DNA from: DSWT01 sp035420085
Lineage (GTDB): Bacteria > Chloroflexota > Anaerolineae > B4-G1 > SLSP01
Assembly (NCBI GenBank): GCA_035420085.1
Contig: DAOLUH010000023.1
Span: 1-64,000, forward strand
DNA: 64,000 nucleotides
Reading direction: 5' to 3'
The notes below the pieces were generated by a model. That model saw nothing but the letters and a program-made list of their open reading frames with translations. It had not been told where the DNA came from and made no database searches. The position numbers and the translations under genes are program-made. Positions 25,224-38,300 of this stretch are shown here, one piece after another; the first letter of the stretch is position 1, and every line of letters begins with the position of its first letter.

Positions 25224-25967
25224 GTGAACGCTCAAGTTCTCTTCAACGTCAACGGTGCGGGGGATGGGTTGAAAAGAAATACCATTTTGTTCCTGGTGCG
25301 CTATAGTTCCCTGGATCAGAAATTGCTGGCGAGCCTTAATGCGCACTATGAAGTCCTCATCGCACAAACGCGACGTGAGGCTGTGGCGTTGCTTGCCAGC
25401 CATACGATTGACCTGGTGTTAGCCGATGTGCCCTCTGTGCGTTTTGATCTGGCGCGTTTTTGCCAGGACGCCCGCAAGCGGAACGCCGACATACGCTTCT
25501 TTCTGCTGCTGGATAAGGGTACCCGTTTGGATCAAATGCCCCGCGCGCACGGATATTTGCGTTACAACTTTTCCCCTTCACAACTTCTTCCCCGTTTGGC
25601 GCGCGTTCTGCCCACCCATCAAGGCGAGATTATCGAATGGTGTGGGCTGCGCCTGGATGTCGAAGGTCATTTTTTGATCTGGGAAACCCGGCAAGTCGCC
25701 TTGAGGCCGAAGCAGACAGCGCTGCTTCGTGCGTTTCTGCGCGCCCCCGATAAGGCGCTTTCCCGCGCGCAACTGATGCAGGACGTGTGGGGGACAGATT
25801 TCCTGGGCGACACCCGCACCCTCGATGTGCATATCCATTGGCTGCGCAAATCCCTCGAACGTCTGCAAGCGCCGTTTGCAGTGACGACTGAGCGCGGCAA
25901 AGGATACCGCCTGATATCGCTTCAGCCGACGCCTTCAGCAGAAGAGCGCCATCCCCTTGCTGGTTAG
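25224..25967 (+). CDS. Orphan OmpR/PhoB-type response-regulator-like protein
   Basis: The 247-residue protein has a receiver-like N-terminal half and a C-terminal winged-helix DNA-binding domain. In the receiver half, TIDLVLADVPSVRFD places an aspartate where phosphorylation would occur, but the acidic pair near the start and the conserved lysine are not evident, so this half may be degenerate. The C-terminal half is clear: ALRPKQTALLRAFLRAPDKA, SRAQLMQDVWG, RTLDVHIHWLRKSLE and ERGKGYRL, as in OmpR/PhoB. The GTG start lacks a clear ribosome-binding site. No histidine kinase is adjacent. It lies directly upstream of the giant subtilase gene and could regulate it, which is only inferred from position. 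Confidence 0.8.
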   Translation: MNAQVLFNVNGAGDGLKRNTILFLVRYSSLDQKLLASLNAHYEVLIAQTRREAVALLASHTIDLVLADVPSVRFDLARFCQDARKRNADIRFFLLLDKGTRLDQMPRAHGYLRYNFSPSQLLPRLARVLPTHQGEIIEWCGLRLDVEGHFLIWETRQVALRPKQTALLRAFLRAPDKALSRAQLMQDVWGTDFLGDTRTLDVHIHWLRKSLERLQAPFAVTTERGKGYRLISLQPTPSAEERHPLAG

Positions 25968-26002
25968 TACCAAAGTACTAGCCTTCATACCTCTCATACC
26001 GC

Positions 26003-26030
26003 TTGCAGTCTGCAAATAGCGGACTATAAT
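26003..26030 (+). promoter_or_regulatory. Promoter upstream of the giant subtilase gene
   Basis: TTGCAG (26003-26008) and TATAAT (26025-26030) are 16 bp apart. Initiation near 26037 would give a 5' leader of nearly 300 nt ahead of the ATG at 26332. Confidence 0.6.
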
Positions 26031-26036
26031 TTTTCT

Positions 26037-26331
26037 ATCCAAGATGGTTAATGTTGGTTCCGACTGTGCCCCCCTGGCGCAGTCCAGCTTCTTGGCGGGT
26101 GCGGGACTGTTGGATATTTTGGCGAAGCGGCTCGGTTTTTAGCATTACCTGTTAGCAAATTTAAGTTCCTTTGGTCTAGCCAGGAGCCTGTTCTATTGGC
26201 TCGTCTTGTGGAAAGGAGGTGGTGCCTGTAGCGATGATTGGAAATAACCACTTGCGATAGATAAACAAATAAGATAGCTAAAATTTTCTTTCCCTGATGT
26301 AAAATTTGCTGTCAATGTGAGGAGGAACGTA
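26037..26331 (+). other. Long putative 5' leader of the giant subtilase gene
   Basis: The leader contains a hairpin (GACTGTGCC at 26062-26070 pairing with GGCGCAGTC at 26076-26084, one G-U pair) and a very strong ribosome-binding-like AAAGGAGGT (26212-26220) that does not belong to the main start. A 12-codon frame (GTG 26222 to TAG 26260) follows it with tight spacing. The true start at 26332 has its own GGAGG at 26321-26325. No known riboswitch was recognised. Confidence 0.4.
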
Positions 26332-29300
26332 ATGCAAACCAAATGGTTTAACCTCTTGGTGTTGTTGTCCTTGATCTTGGGCCTTGTGCCGCTAACGGCG
26401 GTGCAGGCGGCGCCCGAAACGGCGCCGATTGCACAACCCGCGGCCCAAGAACCGCCCAATATCGAGGTCGAAGCGGCTTTGCAAAGCCAACTGGCCGCGG
26501 ATGAGACCACGGGGTATCTGATCTATTTCCGCGAAAAACCGGATCTTTCTCCGGCATACGAAATGGATTGGATCGAACGTGGTCGTTTTGTTGCCAACGC
26601 CTTGAATCAGGCCGCCTTGAGTTCCCAGGCCAACGTCCGGGCTTATCTGGACGCCCAGGGAGTGAAATATAAGGCGTTCTGGATCGAAAACGTGATTTCA
26701 GTCGAATCCTCGAATCGTGCCACATTCGATGGATTGATGAATTTCCCTGAAATTGAAGTGATTCGTGAGCGCCGTCAACTTGGCGTGATCGAACCGGAAC
26801 AGGTGATGGCGCCCTCTGCGCCCCAGGCCGTCGAACCCAACATTGCGCATGTTGGCGCGGATCAGGTGTGGGCACAGGGCTACAACGGCGCGGGCGTCGT
26901 GGTTGCCAGCATAGATACTGGCGTGCGTTATACCCACGACGCGTTGGTGAACCACTATCGCGGTAATTTGGGTGGTGGTACATTCGACCACAACTACAAC
27001 TGGTGGGACCCCTACGGCGACCATCCGACCACGCCAGGCGACGATAACGGCCACGGCTCGCACACGATGGGCACGATGGTAGGCGACGACGGCGGCGCAA
27101 ACCAGATTGGTATGGCGCCGGGCGCCAAGTGGATGGCCTGCCGCGGTTGTAATACCAGCAGTTGTGGCGGCGATGAGCTGCTAGAGTGCGCCCAGTTCTT
27201 CGCAGCCCCGTGGGATTTGAACAAGGCGAATGCCAACCCCGATAAGCGCCCCAATGTGATCAACAACTCCTGGGGTGACTGTGGTCAAACTTACGACCCC
27301 TGGTATCAGGATGTGGTGGACGCCTGGCACGCGATGGGCATTTACCCGGTCTTCTCCAATGGCAATGCCAGCAACTGTGGCTACCCCTCGCCTCCGGGAC
27401 TGAACACAGTTGGCAACCCGGCCCGCTACGGCAATGTCACCGGCGTCGGCTCGACCGGGCGTGACAACGGACAATACGCGCCGCACTCCAACTGGGGGCC
27501 GACGGACAATCCCGATACGGTCAACCCGCATCCGGGCTGGGCAGACTTGAAACCGCAGGTGTTGGCGCCGGGCGTCAACATTCGCTCTTCGGTCAATACC
27601 GGCGACTCGGCTTATCAAGGCGGCTGGAGCGGCACCTCGATGTCTGCGCCGCACGTCACCGGCCTGATTGCCTTGATGTGGAGCGCAGCCCCGTGTCTGG
27701 TGGGTGATTACGCCACGACCGAAAACATCATCGAGAACACCGCGACCCCCATCCCCTACGATGATGGCACCGGCAGCGGCGCGCACGTACCGAACTATGC
27801 AGCCGGCTGGGGCGAAATCAACGCTCTGGCGGCAGTGCTGGCGGCTGCTGGGGAATGTGGCGACAGCGCGATTGCCGGGCAGGTGACGGCGGCTGGCGTA
27901 CCGGTGGCCGGCGCGTTGGTGAAGGCGACCAACCCGACGGCTGAACGCAAGACCACCACCAATGCTCAGGGCAATTATGCCATGACGGTGTTTTCCGGCA
28001 CCTACACGCTGCAAGCGTCGCGCTATGGTTACAAGACGGCGGTCATCCCCAACGTGGTGGCTACCACGGGGACGACGAAGACGCAGAACATCGCCTTGAC
28101 CGCGGCGCAGAAGTATGAGGTGTCCGGGAAGGTGACGGATGCGACGACCGGCTGGCCGCTCTACGCGCACATCAGCATCACCGGCGATCCGGTCAACCCC
28201 CTTGCGCCGGATAATTCGGTGTGGACCGATCCCGCAACTGGCGAGTACAGCGTGATGCTGGCTGAGGACATCACCTACACATTCAAAGTCGAAGCGTGGG
28301 TCGCTGGTTACGATGCAGCGACTGGCCCGGTCGGCCCGCTGACCCAGGACACCACGGCGAACTTTGCCTTGCAAGCCAACATGGCCACCTGTACAGCGCC
28401 TGGCTACTACTTCAGCGGCGGTCTGATGGCGAACTTTGAGGATAAAACCTTCCCGCCGGCCGGCTGGACAGTAGTCAACAATGGCGGCTCTTGCACCTGG
28501 CAGAGCGGCGCTATTGCCAACTACGGCAACAATACCGGCGGCGACGGCAACTACGCCGACGCCAATAGCGATGCCTGCGGCTCCGGCACTTCGATGAACA
28601 CCGACTTGATTTCCCCGCCGTTTGACACTTCTGGCCTGGCGCAGGTGAACCTGTCGTTTGCCTACGACTACAACAACTACACGAGCGGCGAAGTGGCGGC
28701 GGTGGATGTCAGCCGTGATAACGGCGCAACCTGGACGAATGTGGTGCGTTGGACGACCGATCAGCGTGGCCCCGCGACCTTCTCACAGAATGTCACGACG
28801 ATGCTCGCCGGGTCCACGCAGGCGCGCGTTCGCTTCCACTACTACGCCCCCAGTTGGGATTGGTGGTGGCAAGTGGATAACGTCGTGCTGGGCAATCCGG
28901 TGTGTAACGCGCCCACCGACGGCGGCCTGGTGGTCGGCAACGTCTACGACGCGAACTATCCCACCGTGGCATTGAACGGCGCAACCGTGGTGAACGACGC
29001 GGGCTATGAGACGACAGCCGCGCCTACACCGCTGGATAACGCGGTGGACGACGCATTCTACACACTGTTTGCGCCGGCCGGCGCCACATCCTTCACCGCT
29101 TCGGTGAAGGGCGGTTATGCTCCTGCCAGCGCGACGATCACCGTGCCGGATGGCGACGCCGTGGAACACGACTTCTTCCTGCCGGCCGGTCTGTTGAGCG
29201 CGACGCCGACGGGCCTGGGTGTGACCGTCGAGTTGGGCTACACGGCGGCGCGGACGCTGACCCTGGTGAACACCGGCGGCGCGAGCGCGGCGTTTGAACT

Positions 29301-32300
29301 GAAGGAAAAATCAGGGCGCTTTGCTCCCATCCATATCGCGGCTTACACCGGCAGTGTGCCGCCAGCGGACGCCCCGGTTTCCACCGGCCTGGCCCCGCAA
29401 GGGACGGCGCCGACGGCTGCGCCAGAATCGCCGGCCGCTCCGCTGGTCAATGCGGCCCCGGCCTATGCGATTGACCTCTTCACCGGCAACCTGGTTGCTT
29501 TCATGAGCGACACGCCGGGAACCTGGACGGTCATCGGCAATACCGGGATCGGTGGGCCATTCGCCGGCGACTTCCTGAATGGCGACTTCAGCCTGATGTA
29601 CGTCCTCGACTACGACACGAATCGTTTCTACCTCGTGGATACTACGACAGCCGTTGCCACTGTGGTTGGGACAAGCGCGCCGTTGTCGGGACATGTCTGG
29701 ACCGGGATGACCGGCTCCGTAGATGGTACGCTGTATGCCGCTTCGACGAACGGCAGCCAATCCTACCTCTACACGATTGACCCGGAAACCGGCGCAGTTA
29801 CCGTGGTCGGTGAAATCACCAACGCTCCGGTAATCATTGACATCGCCATCAACGCCGATGGCGATATGTACGGCGTGGAAATCATGAACGACGTACTGAT
29901 GTCCATTGATCCCGAAACCGGCGCCGGTGCAGTCATCGGCTCGCTGGGATTCAACGCCAGCTACGCGCAGGGCATGGATTTTGAAGAAGAATCCGGCGTG
30001 CTCTACCTGGCGGCCTTCAACGTGGGTACCTTCCAGGGCGAACTCCGCATCGCCGATACCGAAACGGGCAACACCGCTCTGGTGGGCGGCTTCCCTGGCG
30101 GCGTGGAAGTGGACTGCCTGTCCTTTGCGACGGGCGGCTCGGCCGATGTGCCGTGGCTGACGGAAACGCCTGTCGCGGGCAGTGTGTCCGCAGGCGGCAG
30201 CACGGCGATTGCCGTGAACTTCGACGCCGCCTACGTGGATCAGCCCGGCGAGTATCACGCCGACCTGATCGTCAAGAACGACACGCCTTACGGCAAATTC
30301 AGCGTTCCAGTGACGATGACGGTCACGCCGCCGCAGTCCTGGGGCAAAATCAAGGGTACTGTGATCGGTTTGGGTGCTTGCGACGCAAATCCGGCGCCGC
30401 TGGCTGAAGCCACGGTGATGGTGGAGAGTATCACCACCGGCCAGACCTGGCTACTCGAAACCGGCGATGACGGCGTCTACCAGCTCTGGCTTGACCAGGC
30501 GCACAGCCCGCTCGTCGTCACGGTGACCGCGCCCGACTACTACGGGCAGCAAACCGGCGTCATCGTGCGGCAGGGGCAAACCACCCTGGTGGACTTCAAC
30601 TTGCGTCTGCTGAAGCCGTGCTTGAGCAACAACCCGCCCAGCTTCGATGTGACGTTGCCTATGGGCGACAACACCAGCCGACTGCTCACCTTGAGCAACA
30701 CCGGCGCGGGGATGGCGGAGTACGAGTTGCTGGAGATCGTCGGCGGCTTTATCCCGATGCGCACGACGACCAGCTACGTCGAGTATCTGCCCATGCCGGC
30801 AGCGCCCAATGGCCCCGTCAACACGATTCACAATGGGGCGCTCTCCAACGCCGAACCGCGCGCGCCCTACACCTATTACAGCGGCGCGCCGCAGGCCGTC
30901 AGCATTATCGCTTATGCGGACGACGACCAGCACAACCCGACGGCGGTGGAAACGGCGCTGCAAGCGTTGGGTCTGTCCTATACCTTCTATGGCAATGATA
31001 GCTCTGGCGCTAACCTGTCCGCCTTTGTCTCTGCGGTTCAGGGGGGAGGATGGGATCTGGTCATCTACGCCGCCGATAGCTGGGCACTGATTGACGCCAG
31101 CGACTATCAGGCGGTGGCGAATCACGTGGCGGCCGGCGGGATGGCGGTCGCGCAATCCTGGGCCATCGGCTACGATGCTGCGCATCAGAACCACGTGTTG
31201 TGGTCATTGTTGGGCGGTTCCTACGGTGGCTGGCTCACTTCTCCCGCCAGTCTCTACTGGTGGAATCCCGCGCACCCCATCTTCTCCGGCGTCCCCGAAT
31301 TCACCAACCTGAACAACCTGGGATACCTGGCTTACGGCGCGCGGATGAACCTGCTCGGCGACCCTGCTACTGGACTGGGCGGCTTCGCCACGACGCCGAC
31401 CAATGGTCAGGCGGGCGTCATCCTGAGCAACGCGGATCGCACCATCTACAAGGGGTTGACCGACAACCTCAACAGCGCCGACGCGGATAGTGATGGCGCG
31501 TGGGACGCCGCTGAGTGGTGGACCAATGCCGTCAACTATATCCTCAACCCCGGCATGTTCGGCGGCGGCATCCCCTGGCTGACCGAAACGCCGATCTCCG
31601 GCACCATTGCCGCAGATACCAACGCTGTAGTTGACCTCACCTTCGACGCCGGTGTGCCGGAAACGATGCAGCCCGGTACGTACTACGGACAGTTGAAGGT
31701 CAGCAGCAACGCAGCAAACGAAGTCGCCAATGTTCCAGTGACTTTGACCGTCACACCGCCGGCTACCTGGGGCAAGATTGCCGGTACCGTCACGGGCCTG
31801 GGCTACTGCGATAGCGAGACGCCTGTCCCGCTGGAAGGCGCGACGGTCTACATCGCGACGGCGACCGGCCTGCTGTGGGAACTGACGACCGACGCCAATG
31901 GTCAGTACGCCTTCTGGCTCGATGCCGCGCACGGCCCGGTCAACATCACCGTTGAGGCTGACGGGCATGTGGGCCAGGTCTTCAACGCCGTCCCGGTGAC
32001 GGCCGGCCAGACCACGACGCGCGATGCTGCGCTGCGCTGGGCGCAACCGTGCCTGGCGGTGGATCCGGCCCTGTTCGATGTCACGGTGACGCTGGGTGAC
32101 AGCACGACGCTGCCGCTTTCCCTCATCAACCAGGGTGCCGGAGCTGCGGATTTCAACCTGGTTGAGGTAGATGGCGGGATGTTGCCGTCGCGGTTGAACG
32201 CCACAGCCACGCGCCCAGCCGCCAGAAGTTTCCTGGTTACGCTACCCGAAGGCGCGCCGCAGTCGTTGATGGGGTATGTGGCCTCCGGCTCGCCCGCGCC

Positions 32301-35300
32301 TGAAACGCCGGCTGTGGCATCGGGCGCGCCGACTGGCGCGGTGCAGGGTGTCCAGTTCTACTACAATCGCGGAGCGTTCAATGCGGACTATCCTGGGCTG
32401 CCGGTTGAGGGCTATGAGAACGGTACAATGCCTGCTGGAAGCCTGGACTCCATTGCTCACCCGCTGGACGAGTTCAGCGACAATGCCTACTTTGACCCCG
32501 GCGATATCCTTCCTGGGATTCAGTTCTGGGCGACGAACGATCATTACGGCGATGAACTCGTCGTGCTCGGTGTGAACTTCATGGGCAACCCGAGCAAGAC
32601 AGCGGCAGCGAACTACTTTGCCGACAGCTTCCACATCGTGTTTAACCCACCCGTGTTGGCCACCGGTATGGACCTGCAAGAATTCCTGGGTGGCTACTCA
32701 TGCCAGGTGGATGTCTATGACGCCGATGGCGTGCTGCTTGGGTCGGATGTCACTGCCTGTAATGAGGCGGGTGTCTTCTGGGGGGTGGCGTCGGATTCGA
32801 GCTTCATCGGTGAGGTCGTGATCACTTCGCTGGCCGGCGGCGCTCAGGGGGCCGATAACATCGCCTTCGGTGGCTCTTTACCGGAAATCCCCTGGCTCTC
32901 CGAGAATCCTGAAGCCGGTACAGTGGATCCCGACAGTACGTCGGACGTTGACTTGACCTTCGACGCCGGCGTGCCCGAGGTGGCGCAACCTGGCACCTAC
33001 TTCGGTACGCTCGCCGTCAACAGCAATGATCCGGTCAACGACAAGATCGTCGTCCCGGTCACGATGACCGTCGTTCCGCCGGCCTCGTGGGGCAAGCTGT
33101 TGGGAACTGTCACTGGAATGGGCTACTGCGACGCCGATCCGCACCCGCTGGCTGGCGCGGAAGTGTATGTCGAAAGTTGGATGACCCACACGACTACCGT
33201 GATGGGGACCCTGATGGCCGAAGACTTCGAGGGCAGCAACGGCGGCTATACTCATTCCGGCACTTACGACGAGTGGGGATGGGGCGCGCCAACGGCATGG
33301 CCCTACGGCTGCGCTTCCGGCTCGCTGTGCTGGGGTACAGACCTGGCCAGCAACTACGAAAACTACGCCGACCAGACGTTGTTCTCCCCGGTCATTGATC
33401 TGAGCGGCGTGGCGGCTGGCCCGCTGGCTGTGGCCTGGCAGCAAGCCTGGTCCACCGAATCTGGCTTTGACTACGCCTACGCCGAAGTGAGCATCAACGG
33501 CGGTGGCTGGACCCAGATGTGGACGGGAAATGGCACGAATAACAACTGGACTGAGATGACATACGACATTTCAGGCGCGGCCGGCGGGACGGTGCAGTTC
33601 CGCTGGCGGTTGACCAGCGATAGCTCCGTAACCTATCCCGGCTACTACGTGGATAACGTGCGCATCCTCGGCCCGGTGGAAACTGTCGAACCGGTCAACT
33701 GGCAGTTGACCACCGATGTCAGCGGTACGTACCAGGTCTGGATTGACGAGATGTACAGCCCCGTCACCATCACCGTGGCTTACCCCGACTACCAGAAGGG
33801 TGAGGCGATTGCGGTGATCACGGGCGGCAACACCGTCACCCAGGACTTCGACTTGCGGATGCTAAAGCCGTGTGTTCAGGTGAATCCGTCGGCGTTGTCC
33901 GCTGAACTGGAACTCGGTACGACCGCGTCCACGGTGATGACCCTCACCAACATCGGCGCGGTGGATACCGACTGGACGCTCGCGGAAGAGAACCTCGGCG
34001 CGCCGACTGTTACGCCGCCAGGGGTGGTGCTCCTCTTCACAGAGGCATTCGAGGGCGCGTTCCCGCCGGCCGGCTGGACCCGTCTGGATAACGCCGGTTC
34101 CTGCGACTGGGAAAGCTCGGCGACTACAGGGTATACCAATCAGACGGGCGGCACTGGTCTGTTTGCAGATGCCAACTCCGACTGGTGTGGAACCGGAATG
34201 AATGTCGAACTGTGGACGCCAGCCATTGATCTCTCTACTGCCACGGCTCCTGTCTTGAGCTTCCAGAGCGACTTCAATGACTATGGCGGCGCAGACGATG
34301 GATACGTGGATATCAGCACGGATGGCGGCGCCGCCTGGACCAATCTGCTGCACTACGATGGCGTGGATGTGCGCGGCCCACGTCTGGAGCAGATTGATCT
34401 CTCCGCGTATGCCGGACAGCCCAACGTCATCATCCGCTTCCATTACGTGGCCCCTGCTTGGGACTGGTACTGGCAGGTGGATGATGTGCAGATCGCGGAT
34501 GTGGATCCGGTCGTTTGGCTGGCCGAGAATCCTACGTCCGGCAACCTCGCCGCTGATACCGGCGTGCAAGCCGTGGATGTGGACTTCGACGCCACCGTGG
34601 TGAATCAACCCGGTGACTACGTCGCCAACCTGTGGGTCAACAGCGACGATCCCTACGCCCCGGCCATCGTGCCGGTGACGATGACCGTCACGCCGCCCGC
34701 CAGTTGGGGGCAGCTCCTCGGCACCGTCTACAGTCTGGGCCGTTGTGAAGCCGAAATGAACCCGCTGGCCGGCGCGGAAGTCGTCATCTGGGATGATATG
34801 GCGACCGCCGTGGTCACATTGACCACCGGCGCCAGCGGCGCTTATAGCTACTGGCTGCCCAACGGCGAGTACACCGTCACCGTGACGGCGGCGGATCACG
34901 TCGCGGCTGCTCCGGCGGTCGTTGATGTACCCGCTTCCGGCGCGGTCGTGCAGGACTTCAGCCTGGTGTGGATCGGGCCATGTCTCACCGTCGAGACAGT
35001 GGAATATCATCTGACCCTGCCGATGGGCATCAGCGATACCCTGCCCATGACCCTGACGAACGATGGGCTGGGCGATGCCAACTTCGCGCTTTCCGATATC
35101 CACGTCGGCTTCGTACCTTCCGGTCTACAGATGGTGCAACGCTTTGCGCCAGCCTATCCGGCGGTTAGCAACGGCGAAGCGGCAGAGCTGGTGGGGGCAG
35201 AAGCGCCGAAGGGTGAAATCCTCACGCCTTCGCCGCTCGCTCAGACTTCTGTACCCTATGCGCCGATTGCCGCCCTCTACGACAACGGCCCCCTGGTGAA

Positions 35301-38300
35301 CAGCCCTGGGACCGGCGCCGGCGGCGCGGACGAGAGCATGTTGCAGAATGTCAGCCTGGGGATGGGCACGTATGGCTTCGGCCATCAGTCGCTTTACGGC
35401 TACCGCGTTGCCGATGACTTTACGGTGACTGGCGGCGGCTGGTACGTGGACACCATCACCTTCTTTGCTTATCAGACCGGCTCCGGGTTGGTTTCGACCA
35501 TCTCGGCGGTCAATCTGCAGATCTGGAATGGCGTTCCCGGTGCGCCGGGCAGCGTGGTTGTCTTCGGCGATACGACGACCAACCGCCTGGTCAACACCAC
35601 CTGGTCGGGCATCTACCGGGTGATGGAGACCACTTCTGGCAACACAGATCGCCCGATCATGGCGAACACCGTCAAGGTCGGGGTGATGTTGCCGCCGGGC
35701 ACCTACTGGCTCGACTGGCAGTCCGACGGCACGTTGAGTTCCGGCCCGTGGGCGCCGCCCGTGACCATCAACGGGCAGGCCACCACCGGCAACGCGCTGC
35801 AATATCTGGGCGCGTGGGGCGCGGTGCTGGATAACGGGACCGGCACACAGCAGGACTTCCCCTTCATCATCGCTGGTCAGGATGCGCCGTGGCTCTTCGA
35901 GATCCCGGACGCCGGCACGGTTCTGGCCGGCGGACAGGCCGTGGTGGACATCCTGATGGATGCCGATTACGTCCAGGAACCGGGCGAGTACTACGGGATG
36001 ATCTTGTTGGCGACAACGGACGCGGGTCTGGCGGCGGCTGCTTACCCGGCCACGCTGACCGTCACGCTACCCGACACCTTCGGGCGGATTACCGGCGTCG
36101 TTCAGGGTCTTGGCCCGTGCGACGATGCGTCATCAGCTGTACCGCTGGAAGGCGCGGAAGTTACGGTTGAGAGCGCGACGCGCACCTGGACACTATTCAC
36201 TGACGCCAATGGCGGCTATAGCCTCTGGCTTGACGAGGCGCACAGCCCCGTCACCATCACGGTGAACGCGGCTGGTTACGTCGCGGCGAGCGTTACGGAT
36301 GTTCCGGTCGTCGCTGAACAAACGACGACACAGAACTTCGGTCTGAGTCCTGAAGCGCCGTGCATGAGTGTTGCCCCGACCAGCATCCACGAGACCGTCA
36401 CGCTGGGCGACAGCGCGACCGTCCCGATGACGATCGGCAACACCGGCGCGGACGATCTCAACTGGGCGATCTCTGAGACGGGCGGCGGCTACACGGCGTT
36501 GCGCCCTGCGCCGGCCGGCTTCGCTCAGGCAGGCCCAGTTCCGGCGCTGGCGGCGACCACCGTATCGCCGGCGAGCACCATCGTCGTGGCTCCGCAACCG
36601 GCGGCAGTGAACGCCTCCGTGTTGTGGGATCAACCGGTGAGCGCCAGCGATACCAACGCTTACGCTAACCAGGACTTTGAGACCGTCAATGACGCCTACG
36701 ACATCTTCATCGCCGACGATTTTGTCAATGGCGACGCGTGGAACATCAGCACGATCTTCGTCCCCGGCGGTTTGTGGAACGGGGGCAGCTCGTTGATGAA
36801 CGCCACGACGCTCAACTGGCAAATCTACGCGGACGCTGGCGGAAAGCCCGCGGGCGACCCGTGGGGCAACGGCGCAGCGCCGGTCTGGGCTGTGTCGCTG
36901 GTGCCGAACGATCCGCAGGTCGTCATTAGCATGGGCACGGATGGGTTGATGGGCAATGCCACCGTCAATCTGAACGTACCGGCGCTGGTCCCGGCGGGGC
37001 ACTGGTGGCTGGTCTTCTATCCGAGCATGGCGTTTAGCTCTGGCGGGCAATTCGGACGGCAATGGTCCGACACCACCAACGGCGCTGTGGCCCAGGTCGT
37101 CAACCCGGGCGGCGGATTCGGCTTCTCGACCACCTGGAGTTCTGCGCAGGCAGCGTGGGGAGTGCCGCTGCAAGATTTCGCTTTCCGGCTGGAAGGCGAG
37201 ATCGCGGATGTCCCGTGGCTCTTCGAGGATCCTGAATCGGGGATGACACCGGCGGGCGACACCTCGGCAGTCACGATCACCCTGGACGCCGGCGTGCCGG
37301 AAGTCGTCCAACCGGGCGACTACTTCGCCACGCTCAAAGTCAAGGGCGACAATGCGACCGTCGAAGTGCCCGTCACGATGACCGTCGAGCCGCCCGACAC
37401 GTGGGGCAAGCTCACCGGCCTGGTGCAAAGCCTCGGCTACTGCGACGCTATGACGACGCCGCTGCAAGGCGCGGTGGTGTACGTCGAAAGCGGTGTCACA
37501 GAGCTGGTCACTTACACCGTGGATACGGTCGTGTACGAACAGGACTTCGAGAGCAGCGACGGCGGTTTCACCCATTCCGGCACGTATGACGAATGGGAAT
37601 GGGGCGCTCCTGCCTCCTACTGGCCTTACGGCTGCGGCTCCGGCGGTCTGTGCTGGGGCACCGATCTGGACAGCGACTACGAGAACTACGCCGATCAGAC
37701 GTTGCTCTCACCGGTGATTGACCTGAGCGGAGTAGCGCCGGGTAGTCCCCTGACCGCCGCCTGGCAACATGCCTGGTGGGTGGAGAGCTGCTGCGACCAT
37801 GTCTACGCCGAAGTTAGCATCAACGGCGGCGCGTGGACGCAGATGTGGAGCAATCCGAACGGCCAGGGCAGTTGGGCCGAAAAGACCTATGACGTCTCGG
37901 CGGCTGCGGGCGGTACGGTGCAGTTCCGCTGGCGGTTGGCGAGTGATGTCTCGGTCGTTTACGCTGGCTACTTCGTTGATGCGCTGCGCATCACCACTCC
38001 GGTCGAAGTCAGCGAGTGGCGTCCGGTCAACTGGACGCTGACCACCGGCGCCGATGGCAAGTACGGCTGGTGGTTCGACTCGGCCTTCAGCCCGTTCACC
38101 GTCACCATCTCCCACGAGGGCGGGCACGAGGCGCTGGTCTTCACCGATGTCGCTGTGACCGGCGAGTCCATCACGACGCTGAACGCCAACCTGCACTGGC
38201 TACAACCGTGCATGTCGGTCGCGCCGGATGCGCTGACCTTCAACGTGCCGATGGGGAGCGCGACCACGGTGGCGCTCAACATGGCGAACGGAGGCGCGGC

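Noticed and set aside
26222..26260. 12-codon leader peptide as a gene
   Set aside because: The GTG is only 2 bases from the GGAGG, the frame is very short and nothing supports translation; it is described only as part of the leader.
36193..37575. 460-residue open frame on the minus strand
   Set aside because: It is antisense to the giant subtilase repeats; several similar antisense frames arise there from the repeated GC-rich coding pattern.
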